Positions 22,900 through 35,200 of a stretch of 64,000 nt of DNA are shown here, in pieces. The translations under genes and the position numbers were made by a program. The notes below the pieces were generated by a model. It did no database searches and was not told where the DNA came from. It worked only from the letters and a program-made list of their open reading frames with translations. Within the stretch, counting starts at the first letter, position 1. Each line of letters opens with the position of its first letter. The DNA is from Limnoperna fortunei (Eukaryota; Mollusca; Bivalvia; Mytilida; Modiolidae), in assembly GCA_944474755.1 (NCBI GenBank), contig OX104115.1, positions 52,704,648-52,768,647 on the forward strand. Direction: 5' to 3'.

Positions 22900-24060
22900 T
22901 TTAAAGATCGCTCATTAAAATAATATTTCAAATTACGTGATACACTCTTGGTAACTATGGTCACACAATGTCTTTTACAATACAAACCAGGCAATACAAA
23001 TAATTACAACGAAAACTATAAGTGTCTTGATCAGTTACATAGATATGCAAATTTTAAAAAAAAATTGTTTACAATGTCACTAAATAGATTTTTGTCGTGA
23101 AATTGTAACTAGTTATTCAAGGTAAAACTTCAAAAATTGCAACAACAATTACAAACTAAATTTCGAAATTTTTTCCTGACTGATATTTTTTGGTTTATAA
23201 CAGATTTTATTCAGATATGTAGTTCATATTGTAGCCAATAATGTCATTTGAAAAATGTGGTAATTACGACATACCTATGTAGTAATTACGCAATATCATG
23301 TTTTTATAACGATATAACACGTCGTAATTACGATATATAGCAAGTCAAATAAAAATTAATAATGGTACATGTATCAACGGAACGAAATATCTATATCCGT
23401 ACTCTCCGGTCGCTGTTGAGAATGAAAGTTATTAGATTTCCGTCCTAAAATTGTAACTATTCTTCCAATGTAATATATTTAAAATAGCTAAACTAAAAAC
23501 AAGCTCAATTCCCTGACTGTTATAGCAAGTCGAAGTGACGATTAATAATGGAATCACCGGAATCAGATACCTATATCCGTTTATTTCTTTTTTATCCATT
23601 TCCTGGACTACCAAATCCTCGAGAGGCCTTGCAGTCCTCGTTGCATAATCTCTATAATACAACAATATATATGCAATTTGTCTGTTGGAGTTGAAAACCC
23701 ACAACTAGGTTAAAAAAATTAGCAATCCTTAACACTTTTAGTTAAAGTCATACACACCCTCTCCACAGTTAGACACAAACTTACAGCTTGGAATTCATAT
23801 GAATAAGTTGTAATTATTAAAAGCGAATGAAAACTGTACGTATGTCTAGAATTACAATGCTGGAAATGATATATTTCATGTTCACACTATTAACGTAACG
23901 GTTCTAACGGAAGCCGATAAGGGTCGTTTAAAAAAGAATAAAATATGTTGTTATTACGACATAAAATGTAAACGCGACATAGGTTTGTCGTAATAAAGAC
24001 ATAACAAGTTGTAATTACAACATAGCATATCGAAATAGCAAATAATAGTTGTTTAGATTA
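22900..24060. repeat. Dispersed GTAATTACGACATA-type degenerate repeats
   Basis: Near-palindromic units around CGTAATTACGAYATA recur at about 23260-23340 and 23945-24030. A second motif (ATAGCAAGTC ... ATTAATAATGG ... CCTATATCCGT) is repeated at about 23338 and 23523. Structure suggests an eroded palindromic transposon family. No coding capacity. Confidence 0.4.
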
Positions 24061-24584
24061 TATTTGGACTTTTTGGTCGTTGTTGAGACAGTGACATTGA
24101 CTATAAGTAATTTCACAAGATTACAATGCAAATTTTTTTCAACTGTCACCGTTGCCATGAGACAAAAATTCCTACAAGTCATGTTAGATTAAAATGAAAT
24201 TTGATTACAGGAAAAACATTTATTTTATTTTTGAACTGGAAATTGTATTATATATACTGTACAGGAATTAATTAAACATTGAAGAGAGCACCGTCTTGAA
24301 ACTAAAGATACTAGAAACTGTTCAATAAATTTTCAATACATGTAGATTTGTGTAATGCTTGTTCATATTGACTCCTATATAGACCTTTCGAGACTTGTAA
24401 TACTTATGTTTAGATTTAGACAAATATTACTTAACTAATAGACCAAAATTATAAAGTACATATGTAACGGATATTTAGCTTAAATTGATGTTCATTATTA
24501 GTCCATTTCCAGCATCGTCGAAGGGGAGTATACTAATAGGCGTCTGTCATGCCGTCTTTCCGTTGCATATTTTCCGGAATTTTA

Positions 24585-24960
24585 TTATAAACTGTTGCAG
24601 ATATTGTTATATATATGATATTTGGTATGCAATTCAACAATCTTGAGTTGAGGATCAAGTTCGAATATTATTTTTCTCCTTGATTATTCTTTTTACGAAA
24701 TTATGGCTGTGGAAATAATAAGTTGCAAATCAAGTTCAAATATTGTTTAAGTTGGATGATATTTTTATAGTTGATAATTTTGACCCTGGTACTTTAAAAG
24801 TTTCAAACAAACAACAGTTTACTAAACGGTTGCAGATATTGAGTTGATATTTGGTATTTGAGTCAACCATCCTGAGTTATAGTAAAGTAAGTTTGAATGT
24901 TATTGTGTCGCCTATGTTTTTTGACGAAATTATGGCAGTTGGACTTTTATTTGTCTGTAG
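24585..24960. repeat. Diverged tandem pair, period about 230 bases
   Basis: Blocks such as GTTGCAGATATTG, GATATTTGGTAT and ACGAAATTATGGC occur twice, at about 24594/24828, 24630/24848 and 24698/24924. Likely an old repeat element. Not coding. Confidence 0.5.
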
Positions 24961-25304
24961 GTAATTATTCGCTGGCAATACTATCTCTTTGCTTACAATT
25001 CGTAACAGTTGTTGGTTACAAACTGTTGATGCTTGTGGAAAGCACATTTCAATTAAACTACAGAAAAACAGTAATCGTGCATTAATGTATGCACGTGCAC
25101 GCATGTGTGGGTGTGTCTATTATTGAATATTATGTCAAGGGGAATCTATTTGTTTCCTGTATAAAATGTTTCAATATTTCCTTTATAAAATGGAACAATA
25201 TAACAGACATGAATCTTATCTTTCTATATTTCTGTATTATTTTAACGACTGCATTTTATAGTAACTTATTTCGAAAAACTAAATAATTATCCATTTAATA
25301 TCAG

Positions 25305-25457
25305 GTTGACAATACAGTCCTAAAAGTTTTGAGCTCTTTCGTAGGAAAATTAATTAGCAAATTATCTTCTGCAAGCAAAATATTAGATCCAGAGACTGTT
25401 GCCGATTCTTGTACGTACCTAAAAGTAGTGTTTAGCTCACGTATTGATTGTTGACAT
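25305..25457 (+). CDS. Exon-like open stretch, unidentified
   Basis: After an acceptor-like TTTAATATCAG a frame reads LKVLSSFVGKLISKLSSASK and continues ILDPETVADSC before stopping at TGA. It is more protein-like than its surroundings but has no partner exons. May be a relic. Confidence 0.2.
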
Positions 25458-26040
25458 TAATGAATAGTGAAGAAGTTCACATTGTGTTCACATATGTTTG
25501 TAGATATCTGTGTCTACCGTTTTAGATTTAAGTTATGATGTTCAAATTGAATGCATAACAACAGATATTTTTTCTAAAACTTACAAACGTTAAATATGAA
25601 AACATTATTTCAAATATTTTATTCACAAAACATTAAAAATAGACAATATAGATAAAGATAGAGAGAATCATATTTAATTTCGGTCATACCATTTAAAGAT
25701 CGCGTTTACATTACGTTTGATTGAATCATGATGAACGACGCAAATAAAATAAAATATCATCAGATGAAAAATTATGATTAACTTTAGCTGGTAGGTATCT
25801 GTATTGAACGTATTTAGCAAAGACTACCTACCCTTAGATATCGCGAGATTGACACAAAATTATTTAACCACAAAACTGGTTTTCTGTAATTTCGTACCGT
25901 TATGTTTCTATAAATATTAATTATCTATTTAAAGTATTAATTTTTGCTCTAGTCGTTATATTTGTGATTGTTGGGCTTAGATATTCAGTATTATGTTATT
26001 CTTCAACTGGATTTATAACTTTGAATTTTTAATGGATTCA

Positions 26041-27486
26041 ATAGAGGACTATGCCAGAAAATGGGCAAAGCAAAAGGCCCATTGTCAGTGAAAATGGGCA
26101 AAGCAAAAGGCCCATTGTCAGTGAGGACAAAGGTCATCGATTCAAATAAGATTAATTAGTTTAAGAAGGTCTATGAGTACTAAAGCATCATCGATCTTCA
26201 GAAATCTTTATCCTCTTAAAACTTTGTCCTACATTGATGACAAAATATGTTGTCGTGCCAGCTGATGAGGCCATAAAACATTTTTGTATCTGCAAAAACA
26301 TAAAATAGAGTGTATAATTGATGAGTTAGGCATGGACAGTTCACTTGGCAAATCCTACTTACACTTTCACTGTGCGTTCAAAAGAAGAGATTATTGAAAA
26401 TCACAGTTTGGTATTGGCATCCTTTGGTCTCAAAATGAAAGTCGAAGACTACGATCTCCCCTTATTGTATTGCAAAAAAATAACAAAAATTCATAAAAAC
26501 AGCGTTTCATAGCAGAATCGACTAGTAAGTGTACTATAAAAACACTATCGTAACTCCTGACCTCTATTTAACAAAAGCAAAAAAACAGTGACACTTTCAA
26601 TTCCGGGAATGGAAAAAATGAAATGTGGATATGAAAAAAATTCGAAAGACCTAATAGGCATCTTGGGGTATGGCTTTGCCAGTAACAGGATTAACACTAT
26701 TGATTTTCGACACTATACGCACAACCCTCATAAGAAGCTTAAAACCAAGCTTAAAAATTTATAAAACGCTACTTTTTCAAGAAAAACGGAAAGAAATGAT
26801 ATAAATACCTGGTAATGACAGAAATAACTTCGTCATCAATTACTCTAAATCTCATACTAAATATACAAAAGACCAAATCTATCATATGTAAGATTTTCCG
26901 ATTGACAACATATTCGCCATGTTTGGAGGACATTTTAAAAACAGAATGTTGGTATTCCAATGGGTACTAATTGTGCTCATCATTAGCCCAGATCTTTAAA
27001 TTCACATTCCGCTTTTATTAATATTGATGATTTGTCCCTAAACGATGCTTAATTGGGTGACTATTTACGTTCAATTTCCACTAACCACCTTGCAATTAAA
27101 GACATCACGAAAACACTAAGGTCAGCCTCTTTCTTAGACCTACTTCTAGAAATAGTCTCAGGAACTTTCCAATTGTCAACTTCCCGTTTTATTGACAGCT
27201 ACATTCCACCAGCCTCAGCGCATGGTGTGTACATTTTAATTCTAGATTCTGTGATCAATATTCAGAGTTTCTAGACCGTTCACTGCTGTTGAGTGCTTAA
27301 CTACCCAAACAAGCGTTTGTTGTACCTAGGTTGATGTCATCTCTTCAGAAGTTGTCTGATCGTCACCCTGACTTAATTGACCGTTGTTTAAATCGGTGTC
27401 TCAAATACAAAATTTTCGAAAGTCATAGGTACTGTTTCCTATTTCTGGATTCGACTTGAGATGACAATGATCGATGGGTGTCTAAT
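26041..27486 (+). pseudogene. Penelope-like element reverse transcriptase, degenerate
   Basis: Broken frames on the plus strand match the conserved order of Penelope-like RTs: a DEA-containing start (about 26260), ASFGLKMKVEDYDLP (26420-26465), DFSTLYATIPHKKLK (26700-26745), FKQNVGIPMGTNCA (26930-26980), the catalytic IDDLSLNDA (27022-27050), and YIPPASAHGVYI (27200-27240). At least eight stops or frameshifts separate them. A 33-base unit (AAAATGGGCAAAGC...) is tandemly duplicated at about 26058-26123. No GIY-YIG endonuclease could be recognised. Confidence 0.75.
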
Positions 27487-27700
27487 AATAGGCAGGCACT
27501 GCTTACTAGTCCGAAGCACCCGAGTGCACCCATGGTCTTTATCGGGTTAGGGTTACTCTCTTTCTGTTTTTTGTGTTTTTGTTTTTTTTGTGTTGCGTTT
27601 GTCTATATCCGGAATTGTAACTGTTCCTTGACTTTAAACTCTTGTTGTTAGGTTGGCTTTCTTGACTATTTTTTTTGGTTATTACCTTCATATATACTAG
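27487..27700 (+). mobile_element. 3' tail of the Penelope-like element
   Basis: Follows the RT relic directly and is shared with 1206-1410 in the first GTPase gene, which identifies it as part of the mobile element's 3' end. Contains GTGCACCCATGG and a long T-rich run. Confidence 0.55.
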
Positions 27701-27918
27701 TACCTTATCAATCTATACTAGCAGTAGGAACCTTTTGTGTCGGGTGGTTACTATACATTTTATGCCAATTTTAATCTTTCTCAAATATTTAAAAAAACAT
27801 TCAGTAGCGACAAAACATTAGTTCTTATTATATATCGTTAGAATACGAGAGGGGTTAGTGATTGAATTCGCAAATGAAAAAGCTCTACACGATATGAATA
27901 ACAATAATAAAGATAGAG

Positions 27919-29000
27919 CTAATTGTTCAAGAACAATTAGAAAGGTCTTTCCCAGATACCTTTATGAAATTAAATTTTTCTTCATCTCTTGTTGTGAACT
28001 TGACTATATAAGTTACTGGACCATTTTTTATGCGGAATAGACTAATTCTGTGGTCCTGAGTAAAAAAATACATGGGTTTCAAGGACTTTGGTGGTCGTTG
28101 CTAAGGACAAAATGCCACTTCTGGTTGAAAATTAACATTTCAGTTAGATGCATCATCCTGATTTAAAAAATATATGGTTGCTAAGGACTTTTTGTAATGG
28201 TGACTTGGTTGCTATGGTATGACCTTGACCTGTGACCTTTGAATTTGTGCTCAAATTGAAGGCCTTTACTTGATGATCATGTTAAACCATAGTTTTACTA
28301 TATTATCTGTAACAGTTTTCAAGTTGTATGCCAAAAACGTATTAACTGAAATGAGTCAAGAGCCCGAACTCGAAAACGGTTCATCGCACAGTTTCGGACC
28401 AATGTATCAAATGAAGGCCTTGATGAGAAGAGTATTTTCCCATTTATTGTCTTCTTCTATCTTTTATAGTTTTCGAGTTGTAATGATAACAAGATTAGAG
28501 GCCTAAGGTCGAGGTCACTTCTGAACTTTGACTTTGAAATTTTCTTTAAGGACGTGTCACAGGATGACAAATGGTGAATACTATTCCTGAATTCGACTTA
28601 CGGTTTGTGCGTTTTTGTGATAAGTGGAGTCCTTGAAACATTCAAGGTAATATACCGCTCGCCTTCGCTAGTCCGAAATTTGTAGCCAAAATATGTCGAA
28701 AAGTTGTCCCAAAAGTTCCTTAACATTTGTCACTTTTTAGTTTTCTTGTATCTATTATAGTTCCAGAGATTACGCGATAACAAGGTTTTCGGTGTTTGGG
28801 CAGATAACTACGTAAAGAAAAATGTTTCGATTTCACAGGGTGAATTCCGAATAGACTTTCAGTGTCCAAAACTTGTCGCGAAAGACCAAAATGATATGTC
28901 GCGTACTTTTTAAACTGTTTGGGTTTGAAAAAAAAAATAAAAAAAATAATAATCAAAGCAAAAGCAAGAAGGTCTTCCCACTGGAAGTGGGAAAGACCTT
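27919..29000 (-). mobile_element. Solitary, inverted family-1 element
   Basis: The reverse complement starts with the 5' hairpin AAGGTCTTTCCCACTTCCAG..., continues with GATTATTATT and a body matching the array units (including CTTGACC/TGACCTTTG blocks at 28230-28250). It ends TGGGAAAGACC followed by the 3' hairpin CTAATTGTTC/GAACAATTAG (27919-27940). It is flanked by AATAATT on the 5' side and TTTATTATTGTTATT on the 3' side. More diverged than array copies. Being alone, it shows the natural ends of one element. ORFs 28270-28506 and 28720-28956 lie within it and are not genes. Confidence 0.8.
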
Positions 29001-29077
29001 AATTATTTCATCAACCCGATCCACACAAAAGTTTTAGACAAAACACTATTTGATATATTTTTCGTTTTTAATAGAGA

Positions 29078-29227
29078 ATGGATAACGTTTTGTTTGTACT
29101 ATCAAGTATTGTGATCGTTGCACTGGGTGTTCTTTATTTACTGGACCATTTTACACAACACCTAACACTGCTGAATTTTCTGCTGAAATTTGGGACACCA
29201 TTGTGGCTGAAATCAAATTACAATAAG
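29078..29227 (+). CDS. Possible first exon with a signal anchor, unidentified
   Basis: An ATG at 29078 opens 50 codons ending at a donor-like AATAAG|GTTTGT. Residues 4-24 form a hydrophobic segment (FVLSSIVIVALGVLYLL), followed by a short polar and hydrophobic stretch. This is what an N-terminal exon of an ER or membrane enzyme looks like, but no downstream exon was found. Confidence 0.25.
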
Positions 29228-29456
29228 GTTTGTATATGAATTTGTATCGTAGGCATTGGGGTTTATTACTGATTACTTGAAACGTGTTCCTTTGTGTAAA
29301 CATTGTCATAATTATCTCTTTTAGTACAAACTTTTTGCATGTAACAATACCCTCAGCGGAATTTTATTGCATAGTGATGATTTTATGATATTTGCAACGT
29401 TACAATAGAATAAATAATACGAATGGAAAAGTAAAGTGACAGAGGTAAATAAAAAA

Positions 29457-29521
29457 ATACATACATACATACATACATACATACATACATACATACATAC
29501 ATACATACATACATACATACA

Positions 29522-29555
<34 letters not shown>

Positions 29556-29567
29556 CATACATACATA
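29457..29567. repeat. (ATAC)n microsatellite
   Basis: About 27 near-perfect copies of the tetramer ATAC, interrupted once by ATAT near 29550. The repetitive MYVC frame on the minus strand (29321-29638) is its translation, not a gene. Confidence 0.95.
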
Positions 29568-32026
29568 ATTAAACAAACTAAAACGTATAAATAAGAAAAT
29601 GCATAAAAGGGGATAAATAAATAAATAAATAAGTACATTGTAAATAAATAAATTTAATCAATGTGGATAAGTAAAAATTTGTATAAATATCAATTACATG
29701 TCAATATACTGGTTAAGTCTGTGAGGAAAAAACCTAAAACGACATTTGTTTTGGATAATGACAATTGATTATAAATATGAGACTTTAGCAAATTGTAAAA
29801 AAAACACTTTGTAGAGAACCTAGTTATTACATGTATTTGTGGTTATCTTTTGGGAATATGTAACCGCAGTGCTTAAACACGTTACATGTAATAATAGTTT
29901 TACACCTTTTAAAAATGCGGATTTCCTTTTAAAGGAAACTTTGTTAAAGCATGTGAATAACCATGTAATAAGGCAATTTAGCACGCTGTGTTTAAGGTTT
30001 AGGTTTTTTTGGATACAAGATAACATTAAAACATTTGAAAACAGATATCTAAAAGTAGTGGCAAGCCTTAGTTTTGTTTTTATCTTATCGTTAATGCTAA
30101 AAATCATGAATAGTCTTCTAAAAATAATATAGAGATACACAAAAATAATAATAATCTGTCTTATACCTTCATGCAAAAAAACAACACAGTAATTGCCAGT
30201 GAGTTTTACCAAGACTTAGAGTCAAAATAATACTTTTTATTGTTGTAAATGTGGAATGCTCTGATGCATTATCTGACAATAGATATAACGGGGTTTCTTA
30301 TATTTGAGTTGAATCAAAGAAAGAGAATAATGGTAATCGTTTAATAAATGGAACTGTCTTTAATAAGGCGGTACATGTACTGTTAGTTAACTGAGCTTTA
30401 TTTATGTATGGCCGATGTGGTCGCGCTGTCATTGCCAATACATATACATGTATTTTAAGCAAATGAGTGTCACAGATGTTCCACACTAAGTACATGTATT
30501 GAAAACACAAACCTTTAACCCATTAGTGAGAGGTCTCCGATACGTAATCAGTCACCAACTAAATACATATCAAATAGGTTAGTTTAAATGTTCCAAACGT
30601 TTATCCGCTAATTGTGGCATAAGAAAAACTCTGAAGAGATGATTGGTAAAAGTGCTTCATTACATTTCTTGCAGATTGAACAAAACATGCATCCATGTTC
30701 ATTCATTTTACCACTAAATAAATCAATCAATTAATCAATCAATCAATTAATCAATCAATCAAACTAGACACGATGGACATAAATATAACAGTCTGATGGC
30801 CAATTTACTACAAAGCTACTGCTACAAAGTATTTACCCACAAATTGGTTAAAAGGGTTATTCCATTTTTTTGTTAAATCTAGGTATTACAGGATAATCCC
30901 AATTAATTGCTATGACCCAAGAGAAATACATTCTTGGCTTCTTTCTGCAAGTGCAATTCTTACATTGTAAGAGACTTTGTAAGAACGATATTAAAACAAA
31001 AAACAAAAAATCACAACGATGTTTTCACTTCTACAGTACACAAATGGAACTGTTACAATACCACTATAATTGTATGTATCACTAGCTGTATTTACTGGTG
31101 TAAACCTTGCTTGTTGATTGTGAATTGTGTTAAAACTTTAAATATTGATACTAAAATGAATTTTGTATACCCAATCAGATAGCGGCCACATGTTTGTTTC
31201 CATGTATTTACTGTAACTTTATAAATTCGTATGTTTATTTATATTTTCTACATCTTACGTTCTTTATAAGCTGAAATCGGTTTGGCTGTTTTAAATTAAG
31301 CAACCAGTATTATACGATATAACGTACGTTCTTCGCAAGACATATTCTTACGATAAATTCAATTGGTTCATTCACGTCATTGCTGCTCCTAACATTAAAT
31401 TGTCGAAATTTATACTCTGTAACAAATTTAGAGATATGAAATATTACTTCAAGATTTAAAAAAGTTTTAACATTTAAAACCAACATGCTACTATATCTAA
31501 AAACGCGCCCACGTAAATAGATCATAATACTTTATGATCTCATTATTTTTCTGTTATATTAGGAATAAAATTCAGGAAAAACATATATTAAGTCCAAACG
31601 AAATTATAAATAGGCAGTCAGCACCAAACATTGCATACGTACATATAGGCAATTATTCATAAGTATTTATTAAATGGCGGATACTAATACATGTAGTAGC
31701 ATGTCTATTATGACCTTTTGGTGTGAGAATTCAGAAGATTTTATATTATAAGGCCAACTGGGGAAAACAAAAAAACATAAATGATATTATGTCATGATTT
31801 TCATGCAGTCAAGTTACATTGTGAACGTCACAAAATATACAACCAGAAAATAATTGAATGGTTGTACAATGTAATATTATTAAACTGTTTGTGAATAGCT
31901 CACTAAAATTTAGTTGTATTTCTCAATTTAAAAAATCGCAAACAGTCAACATAAAGGCAAACACACATACATACGTACAGAACATAAATATATACATACA
32001 ATGCAATACAGATATGCAGAAGAAAT
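29568..32026. other. AT-rich spacer upstream of GTPase copy 2
   Basis: Contains an (AATC/AATT)n tract at 30716-30762, possibly a SINE tail remnant. ORFs at 29839-30132 and 30934-31182 have AT-driven composition. No TATA box at a plausible distance could be fixed for the copy 2 start; TATATA near 31988 is only about 35 bases from the ATG. Confidence 0.4.
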
Positions 32027-32216
32027 ATGGCAGCAGCAGAAGAAGGAATGAAGCATTTACGTAATATGTTTGAAGAACTAGAACAATTCCTAAAGAAGAT
32101 AGAACTCGACAAAGACTTCCAGGACGAGTTATCAACAGCATGTCCTAATTATATGACAGTTCTGATGACTGCAAAACGTGACTTACTAAGAACGGATTGC
32201 GGTATTGTAATCACTG
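32027..32216 (+). CDS. Copy 2 exon 1 (start codon, N-terminal helix, first P-loop residue)
   Basis: 190 bases, ends in phase 1 inside a Gly codon. Donor CACTG|GTAAAT. Encodes an acidic/basic helix and then GIVITG leading into the P-loop. The frame continues past the donor to a stop, but that part is intron. Confidence 0.8.
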
Positions 32217-35200
32217 GTAAATGGTACAACTTAAAAACACAAGTAACAAAATTGTATACAGTGTAATAAACAGAAACATACAGATATACTATAAAAGGAT
32301 TAATACATTTAATATTTAAGCGTTGAGCTTATTTACAAATGAAAATGATTTCCTTACAAATTTATCCATTTTATGATGTGGAACGTTTTTATTCAGATCC
32401 AGATAGTCATATTGCTTAACTTCGAGAAAACTGATTAAAAGGTATAGTGTACTAATAGTTAAAAACCTTCTAGTATTTGTGTTGTGTTCTCTTACTAAAC
32501 AGATACACACCTTCTGTTTTAAATATATACTACACAATATGACAGAAATATTTATATTGTCCATTTCATACACAGATATAAGTTCACAGGTTTGTTATCT
32601 TTAAAGTTTTTTGGTCCAACCATAAGGTAATGAACCATCTCAAAAATAAAACAGAAAATTCGAAGCCATTACTGGGTTAATTGGAGTATCATTGAATTTT
32701 CCAGGAGGAACGAGTGCCGGCAAGACAACACTGGTAAATCTTATCATTGAAAAGCAAAAACTATTCGTTTCTCGTAATATTGAATCAACTGGAACCGTTT
32801 GCAGAATAAGAAATTCTGAAACATTGGAACTTAAAGTCTTTTCAAAGGATGAGATTCTTCGAAAAGAAGTGAAAGTAGATGATGTACAAAAGTTGAAGTC
32901 AATAATTAAGAGGTTTACTGATATCAGTCAGTTACAAGATGAAATCCCAGATGCATACTACGTTGACGTGTATTTACCAGTTGCAATTCTCAAGGTTGAC
33001 AAATAATTTTACCTTTTTTCAAATAAGCATATTAGGGCAAAACTACGTAACTACGTAATATTTATTTACGATAATCATTAGCTGTTTTTAGACTACAGAT
33101 ATAAGCCTAGAATAAAGTATTGCAAAACTCACTTTTATTCAATGCACAAAATGGTCAGACGTTATCGTCCATTTCGGAGGGGTTTGTCTGTTGTAAATAA
33201 ATGTAAAAGACGCCACTAGCTTCGTTCCTAGAATCCCATGCAGTGATTGATTTCCAAACACTGTGTTCAATACACAATGTTACTGGGGTCATGCAGATCT
33301 TACAATACCATTAACAGACTTTGTGTCATGTTTACTTACGTTTCTGCCAATTGCTGAATGGTGGTGGCTCAAACGACAAGCAGTTTGTTAAATAAACATT
33401 CATAATAAAGTGTAAGAAATTGTGCAGCGCGGTCAATAAATGAATTATCGTCTGTAAAGATCAAAGATAAATGTTATTAAAAACAGAAACATGGAAACTA
33501 CTCTTTTTGTATTATTTCCTGTAGTTAAATTACACTAGTGTAAAATTTCCAGTGGAAGTTTTGCACTAGTGTAATTAAACCTCAGGAAATAATACACTAC
33601 TGCAAGGAAGCTTTTAATATTGTTGTCTTTGTCCAACTTTATTGTGAGTGTTCCTTATATGCAACAGCATTACGATCAGTCATTATTTTAGGGTGTATAA
33701 ACACTAAATATATGCAATAAACTCTATGTTGTTTTAGGGAAATGTAATAATAGTCGACACCCCAGGAATTGGAGAAACAGACAACCTTGACAAGATTTTG
33801 GTGGATAACCTACCACATGCTGTTTCTTTTGTCTTCGTGATAAATGCAAGAGACGCAGGAGGAATTCATGAAGGCCGGGTCAGTCATTTGTATTAGTACA
33901 TCTGTACAATGAGTTTAAAAACTAAAGCTAGTCAAAAAACAACATTTATGTTACTTTGATGGGTTTGACTCAACATAATTAATTTACAATATAATACAGT
34001 TTAATATCATTAATATTGTTTTAATTAAGTAAATTACAGAGTAAATTTGCAAATATTTACGAAAGCACAATTTGTCAAAAAACAATTTAAAAAACCCCAT
34101 TAATGCTTTTAAAAATACTGACAACCATACTCGAGAATCGAGACAAAATGCCATGTTTTGATCCAAGAGATGTCATGTTTTTAACAAACCAATGGGATAT
34201 AGTTGAAAATGATTCTGATCAAGACGAAAAAGAAACCGGCCAAGAAAAGACATGGAAGAATATTAAATACAAATTGGAAATGGAATGGCCATCCATTTCA
34301 CCCAATAACTTGTTTCGAGTTAGCCTTAAGCAGGTAATATCTTATATAAACAACATATGCTTTTGGTTTGGTCAATAACACAAGTAGTAATTTATTACAA
34401 GTGGTCTTCCGACAACAGCTCTCGCCGACTTTGTTAAGCTTAGTTAAAATGCTACCAAAAGAAAAATATTCCGACATTGATATTGTGTTTGGTTAAAATA
34501 CAACATTATTTCTCGGTATTAACGTTAGAATGATATATTTGAGTTAAGCTTCATTATAACAAATTACCACAGTGGATATGTTGTATCATGCGCACTACGT
34601 AAAAACTACTACGTGCGCAATAGACCGACCTAGAAATCAAACCAACCTCAAACCTGTTTTTTGTGTTTTTGTTTAAATGGTGTTTAACGCCAATTTTCAG
34701 CAATTGTTTAGCTATTTCATGGTGTCAAGTTTTTATTGGCGAGAAAGCGGGAGTTCCTGGAGAAAACCCTGAAGACAAACAACGCCACTGACCATATAAT
34801 ATGTGACACCATATACGAAAGCATACGGCATTCATTGTTTCTGGTTGTACGAAAGAAGTCAATTTCATCAGAAGCTGGTTTGCGGTTTTAACTATGGTCT
34901 TTAGAAATCTGTTTTAATTCAACCTCCGTATAACTGGAAAAGATTTTTGGAGAAAAACAATAAGAGGCAGAGGAGGTGATTTACTATCCCATAGATGGGG
35001 AAATTGCAATGGACGATGGGAAAGCTGTACTTTTCAGTGATTTCTGAAGAAAAGGGACACATGCTAAGAACAGAACAATGCTAAGCAATGAGGAAGATTG
35101 TACATAATTAAAGATATTGTTACCGGATAGTATATTCAAACTAATGGATTTCAAATAAAAAGATGTACGTATAGGTTATTAAATAAAAATGATGAAATTT

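Noticed and set aside
29321..29638. MYVC-repeat protein on the minus strand
   Set aside because: Translation of the (ATAC)n microsatellite.
32692..33006. ATG at 32692 as the start of a separate small GTPase gene
   Set aside because: The ATG lies in the intron before the CCAG acceptor. The exon joins upstream exon 1 to complete the P-loop Gly.
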